The translations under genes and the position numbers were made by a program. Below, piece after piece: positions 5,581-8,682 of a DNA stretch of 8,682 nt. The first letter of the stretch is position 1. The number at the start of each line of letters is the position of its first letter. The stretch is taken from contig JAPUGN010000221.1 of NCBI GenBank assembly GCA_027298165.1, forward strand, positions 1 to 8,682. Reading direction: 5' to 3'. Source of the stretch: Nitrospinota bacterium (GTDB lineage: Bacteria > Nitrospinota > Nitrospinia > Nitrospinales > Nitrospinaceae). The notes below the pieces were generated by a model that worked only from the letters and a program-made list of their open reading frames with translations, did not search any database and was not told where the DNA came from.

Positions 5581-6813
5581 TTAAAAAAATTCTTCAGTCC
5601 AGCCTTTCATGCGGCTGAAGATTTTTTCAAACAGATTTCTGCCTTGCAGGTCCATGTTGCGGCCCGCCTTGTAACTTTTTTCGCCGTAATGAATCAGTCC
5701 CGTGCTGGTGGCGTAGATGGGGCTGGTGACCACATCGACCAGGCCGCCCAAGCCCATAGGGGTGCCGATGCGCACGGGCACCTGGAACACTTCTTCCGCC
5801 AGATCAGCCATGCCTTCCACACAGGCCGACCCGCCGGTGATGACGATGCCGGATGAGATGTTGTCCTGGTATCCGGACGTCTGGATTTCGTGGTTGAGCA
5901 TGTCGAACATTTCCCGGATTCGCGCTTCGATGATTTCGCTCAGGATCTGCCGCGACACCTTGAGCGTGCTGCGTCCGCCCACGGTGGAGATTTCGATGTT
6001 TTCGTCCTGCTTGATCAGATCCGAGTAAGAGCACCCGTGCGCGTGTTTGATCTTCTCCGCCTCCGCGTTGGGGGTGCGCATGCCGATGGCGATGTCGTTG
6101 GTCACCTGCGCCCCGGCAATGGCCAGCACCGAAGTGTGTTTGATGGCGCCCTGATAAAAGATCGCGAGATCCGAGGTGCCACCACCGATATCGATCAACG
6201 CCACGCCCAGTTCCTTTTCATCATTAGAGAGTACCGATTCACTGGAAGCGAGCTGTTCCAGCACGATGTCCTGTACGCCCAGCCCCGCCTTGTTGACGCA
6301 TTTGACGATGTTCTGCGCCGAGGTAACGGCGGCGGTGACAATATGCACTTTAGCTTCCAGCCGTATCCCCGCCATGCCGAGAGGCGTTTTGATGCCATCC
6401 TGGTTGTCAACGATGAATTCCTGGGGCAGAACGTGGATCACCTCCCGGTCCAGCGGAATGGCGATGGCCTTGGCCGCTTCGATGACCCGATCGATATCGT
6501 GGTGGTTGATCTCCTTGTGTTTCACCGCGATGATGCCGTGGCTGTTCATGCTTTTAATGTGGCCGCCGGCGATCCCCACGAACACGGAGTCGATATCCGT
6601 TCCCGCCATCAACTCCGCCTCCTCCACCGCGCTTTTGATCGATTCCACCGTGGCGTCGATATTGACCACGACACCCTTGCGCAAACCGCGCGAAGGGGAC
6701 TGGCCGAGCCCGATAATTTCAATCTCCCCCTGCGGCGTGACTTCCGCGATGATGCAACAGATTTTGGTGGTGCCGATGTCCAGACCGACAATGTAGTTGT
6801 GTTTTTTGGACAT
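5581..6813 (-). CDS. ftsA: Cell division protein FtsA (actin-like membrane anchor)
   Basis: An actin-family ATP-binding protein that tethers FtsZ filaments to the inner membrane and signals to the late divisome. At 410 residues it is of normal length. Visible landmarks are the phosphate-1 loop GLDIGTTK (10-17), an SHS2 (1C) domain at roughly 84-165 and the phosphate-2 motif IDIGGGTSD around 205-213. The adenosine motif GIVITGGSA lies near residue 325. The C-terminus, LFEKIFSRMKGWTEEFF, has the amphipathic helix that binds membrane. The ATG at 6813 has AAGGGGA a few bases upstream. It lies 24 bases after ftsQ and 17 before ftsZ, the classical arrangement, so it is co-transcribed with both. Confidence 0.98.
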   Translation of the reverse strand: MSKKHNYIVGLDIGTTKICCIIAEVTPQGEIEIIGLGQSPSRGLRKGVVVNIDATVESIKSAVEEAELMAGTDIDSVFVGIAGGHIKSMNSHGIIAVKHKEINHHDIDRVIEAAKAIAIPLDREVIHVLPQEFIVDNQDGIKTPLGMAGIRLEAKVHIVTAAVTSAQNIVKCVNKAGLGVQDIVLEQLASSESVLSNDEKELGVALIDIGGGTSDLAIFYQGAIKHTSVLAIAGAQVTNDIAIGMRTPNAEAEKIKHAHGCSYSDLIKQDENIEISTVGGRSTLKVSRQILSEIIEARIREMFDMLNHEIQTSGYQDNISSGIVITGGSACVEGMADLAEEVFQVPVRIGTPMGLGGLVDVVTSPIYATSTGLIHYGEKSYKAGRNMDLQGRNLFEKIFSRMKGWTEEFF

Positions 6814-6837
6814 GTGTGTCCCCTTTTCGAAAAACGG

Positions 6838-7746
6838 TTAAATCCTGTGTATGATCCCGCGCCGGGGTTCTTTTTGGTTTTCCTTGACCACCACCTTGTC
6901 CTTGAAGGACAGGTCGATGTAATGAATCCCGGAAAGGTTTGAATCCATAGCGTCGAGTATTATCTTTAAATTCTCAAAACCCTCTTGTACCCGGTCCACG
7001 GCCAGGTAGATATCGATCCCCCGGTGTTGCGTGGTGAACACCAGCTTGCGCGGACTGGACATGTGAAATTTCCGAATGGGGTCGTTTTGGAACGCTCCCA
7101 ATTGATTCATGAAATGCATGACCTGTAATCCCAGCACGATGCCCTCCACGAGAATTTCATTGCCCAGCTCCACCTTTTTCACTTTCACTCCCGTGATCAG
7201 CGGCAAATCCGGGTGTGGCGAGGGGTCCGGGACGATCAACACTCCGTAATGATCCATCAGATAGGTTTTGTCCAACTGGATGCGCGCAAACGGCGTTCGC
7301 TCCTGAATCTGGATGTGGAGGCCCCGGGGCAACTGGCGGACTGTGGAGACGTTTTCAATCCATGGGTTTTTCTTGAACCTCTCGGTCACCGCCTCCAGGT
7401 CGAGCTGGAAGATATTCTGACCCAGCAACGGCTGGGCCATGTTTTGCAGCGTCGCGAGGTTGACCTTGTCGTTGCCGGAGAACTGAACCTGCGCCAGTGC
7501 GAACTGCGGTGCCGTGGTGACATACCGGTAGCCGTGAAACGCTCCGTAACTCATGACGGCGACCAATACCAGCTTGGCGATGTTCTCCAGCCAGGTTTTG
7601 GTCCGGTCGCGCCATCCACTGTGGCGGCTTTTGATTTTCCGTCCCCTCAGGATTTTGCCCGGGCGTTGGTGCTTTTTCCGCTGGCGGGAATGGACTTTTC
7701 CCCAGTTCAGCCGGGATTCATTGGTTTTGTTCAGGATATAATTCAT
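6838..7746 (-). CDS. ftsQ: Cell division protein FtsQ/DivIB
   Basis: A bitopic inner-membrane protein that scaffolds FtsL/FtsB and links the cytosolic Z-ring to septal peptidoglycan synthesis. The 302 residues comprise a strongly basic cytoplasmic tail (1-55, rich in Arg, Lys and His) and one transmembrane helix (about 56-73). A POTRA domain (about 82-152) runs from FALAQVQFSGN through NPWIENVSTVRQLP to the ERTPFA strand. The FtsQ beta domain follows, with the typical GV..P...LPLITG segment near 170-187. The cytoplasmic tail is somewhat longer and more basic than in E. coli FtsQ (276 residues). The start codon is nine bases beyond the ddl stop with no clear ribosome site, which points to translational coupling with ddl. 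Confidence 0.95.
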   Translation of the reverse strand: MNYILNKTNESRLNWGKVHSRQRKKHQRPGKILRGRKIKSRHSGWRDRTKTWLENIAKLVLVAVMSYGAFHGYRYVTTAPQFALAQVQFSGNDKVNLATLQNMAQPLLGQNIFQLDLEAVTERFKKNPWIENVSTVRQLPRGLHIQIQERTPFARIQLDKTYLMDHYGVLIVPDPSPHPDLPLITGVKVKKVELGNEILVEGIVLGLQVMHFMNQLGAFQNDPIRKFHMSSPRKLVFTTQHRGIDIYLAVDRVQEGFENLKIILDAMDSNLSGIHYIDLSFKDKVVVKENQKEPRRGIIHRI

Positions 7747-7755
7747 AATCGTTTT

Positions 7756-8682
7756 CTAGTTTTCATAATCCAGCCGCGCCCGTTTCAAAATTTCGATTAC
7801 CAATGCGTCGAATTCCAGACCCGCTTTGCGTGCCGCCATGGGAAGCAGGCTGGTCGGGGTCATGCCCGGTATGGTGTTCATTTCGAGGACGTACGGGATG
7901 CCGTCTTCGTCCAGGATCACATCCACGCGCGGGAACCCGCGGCCCTTGAGGGCTTTGAACACCTGGACCGACGTATCGTTGCACCGGTCCACTGCTTCTG
8001 GCGTCAACTCCGCCGGGCACACATAATCGGTTTTACCTGCGGTGTATTTCGCCTCATAGTCGTAGAAACCCGATTTGGGGACGATCTCCACAATCGGCAT
8101 GGGTTGCGGGCCGTTCATGCTAATCGCCAGTAATTTCCCTGCGATGTATTTTTCGATCAGAACTTCCTCCGAAACTTCGAACGCCCGGTCCAGCGCGGTT
8201 TCCCAATTCGATTCGCTGTGGACAATGCTGATGCCAATACTCGATCCCTGATCGGAAGGTTTCACCACAACCGGGAAATCCAGTTTGCGCGTGATCCGGC
8301 TTCGGTCCTCCGCGTGGATCACCTGATACGGCGCCGTCGGGATGCCGTGTTCTATGAAAATCTCCTTGGACACCACCTTGTTGTACGCAATCGCGCTTGC
8401 CAGAACCCCGGAGCCGGTGTAGGGGATTTTGAGGTATTCGAGAGTCCCCTGAATGGTTCCGTCTTCGCCGAACGTGCCGTGTAGGGCGATGTAGGCCAGG
8501 TCGATCTTCCGTTCGGCCAGTGCGGCTCCTATGTTGTGGTCCACATCAATCATGGTGGCGTTCAGTCCTTTGCTCTTGAGGCCGTTCAAGATTTCCAGCC
8601 CGGAGGTCAACGAAACTGCCCCCTCCGGGGAGAGTCCCCCCATCAACACGCCGATAAATTTTTGTTTCAATGATTCCAAAAA
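7756..8682 (-). CDS. ddl: D-alanine--D-alanine ligase, 5' end at window edge
   Basis: An ATP-grasp enzyme that joins two D-alanines for the peptidoglycan stem peptide. Numbering here is from a TTG at 8679. The N-domain has VLMGGLSPEG (11-20). ALHGTFGEDGTIQG and PYTGSG follow, then the serine loop QGSSIGIS, FYDYEAKY with the tyrosine that favours D-Ala, RVDV, and the metal-binding EMNTIPGMTPTSL. Two family positions differ. The usual S-x-E-R-E-V-S-L reads SPEGAVSL, and the ribose-contacting Glu in the G-x-E segment is Leu (GKLLAI). The frame is still open at the window end. A TTG at 8679 is a possible start, but the true start may lie just outside. It is the first visible gene of the leftward dcw run and is followed nine bases later by ftsQ. 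Confidence 0.95.
   Translation of the reverse strand, partial: FLESLKQKFIGVLMGGLSPEGAVSLTSGLEILNGLKSKGLNATMIDVDHNIGAALAERKIDLAYIALHGTFGEDGTIQGTLEYLKIPYTGSGVLASAIAYNKVVSKEIFIEHGIPTAPYQVIHAEDRSRITRKLDFPVVVKPSDQGSSIGISIVHSESNWETALDRAFEVSEEVLIEKYIAGKLLAISMNGPQPMPIVEIVPKSGFYDYEAKYTAGKTDYVCPAELTPEAVDRCNDTSVQVFKALKGRGFPRVDVILDEDGIPYVLEMNTIPGMTPTSLLPMAARKAGLEFDALVIEILKRARLDYEN

Noticed and set aside
5890..6942. Long open frame antisense to ftsA and the end of ftsQ (about 350 codons)
   Set aside because: It is the complement of strongly conserved FtsA codons; Asp/His/Val-rich low-information protein with no motif or ribosome site.
7213..8133. Plus-strand frame opposite ftsQ and ddl
   Set aside because: Antisense to two certain genes, with no recognisable domain.

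Overview
This window is an ordinary-looking chromosomal segment from a moderately GC-rich, probably Gram-negative bacterium. The signs are a dcw cell-division cluster with ftsA, a protein with an export signal, and proteobacteria-like Ddl, FtsQ, FtsA and FtsZ sequences. The protein flavour suggests a Desulfobacterota- or Nitrospinota-like lineage, but nothing in the sequence proves this.

Layout. (1) At 20-46, near the left edge, lies a near-perfect CIRCE inverted repeat, the operator of the heat-shock repressor HrcA. It most likely controls a chaperone operon that runs leftward out of the window. (2) Plus-strand cluster 135-1829: queF (queuosine pathway), a YkgJ-type cysteine-cluster protein, a DUF1566 protein, a small HNH nuclease-like protein and a 29-residue single-pass membrane peptide with a strong ribosome binding site. 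The YkgJ and DUF1566 genes overlap by 4 nt, and the DUF1566 and HNH genes by 23 nt, so these three look co-translated. (3) Minus-strand pair 1846-3384: a Cof-type HAD hydrolase followed by a parvulin-like protein with no signal peptide. (4) Plus-strand 3531-4307: an exported DUF547 protein with its own TATAAT-containing promoter. (5) Minus-strand 4379-8682: the dcw segment in the order ddl, ftsQ, ftsA, ftsZ, with 9-24 nt gaps, ending at a strong hairpin shared with the converging DUF547 gene.

Functionally, the right half makes the D-Ala-D-Ala dipeptide for peptidoglycan (Ddl) and then the divisome core: FtsQ as periplasmic scaffold, FtsA as membrane anchor and FtsZ as ring polymer. The left half is a set of accessory genes of mostly unknown joint purpose. 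The least conventional items are the overlapping YkgJ/DUF1566/HNH/mini-membrane-protein cassette, a Ddl that departs from the family at two conserved sites, and a parvulin domain in which the second active-site histidine is aspartate. I see no mobile element, CRISPR array, tRNA or rRNA. No intergenic stretch exceeds 300 bases.
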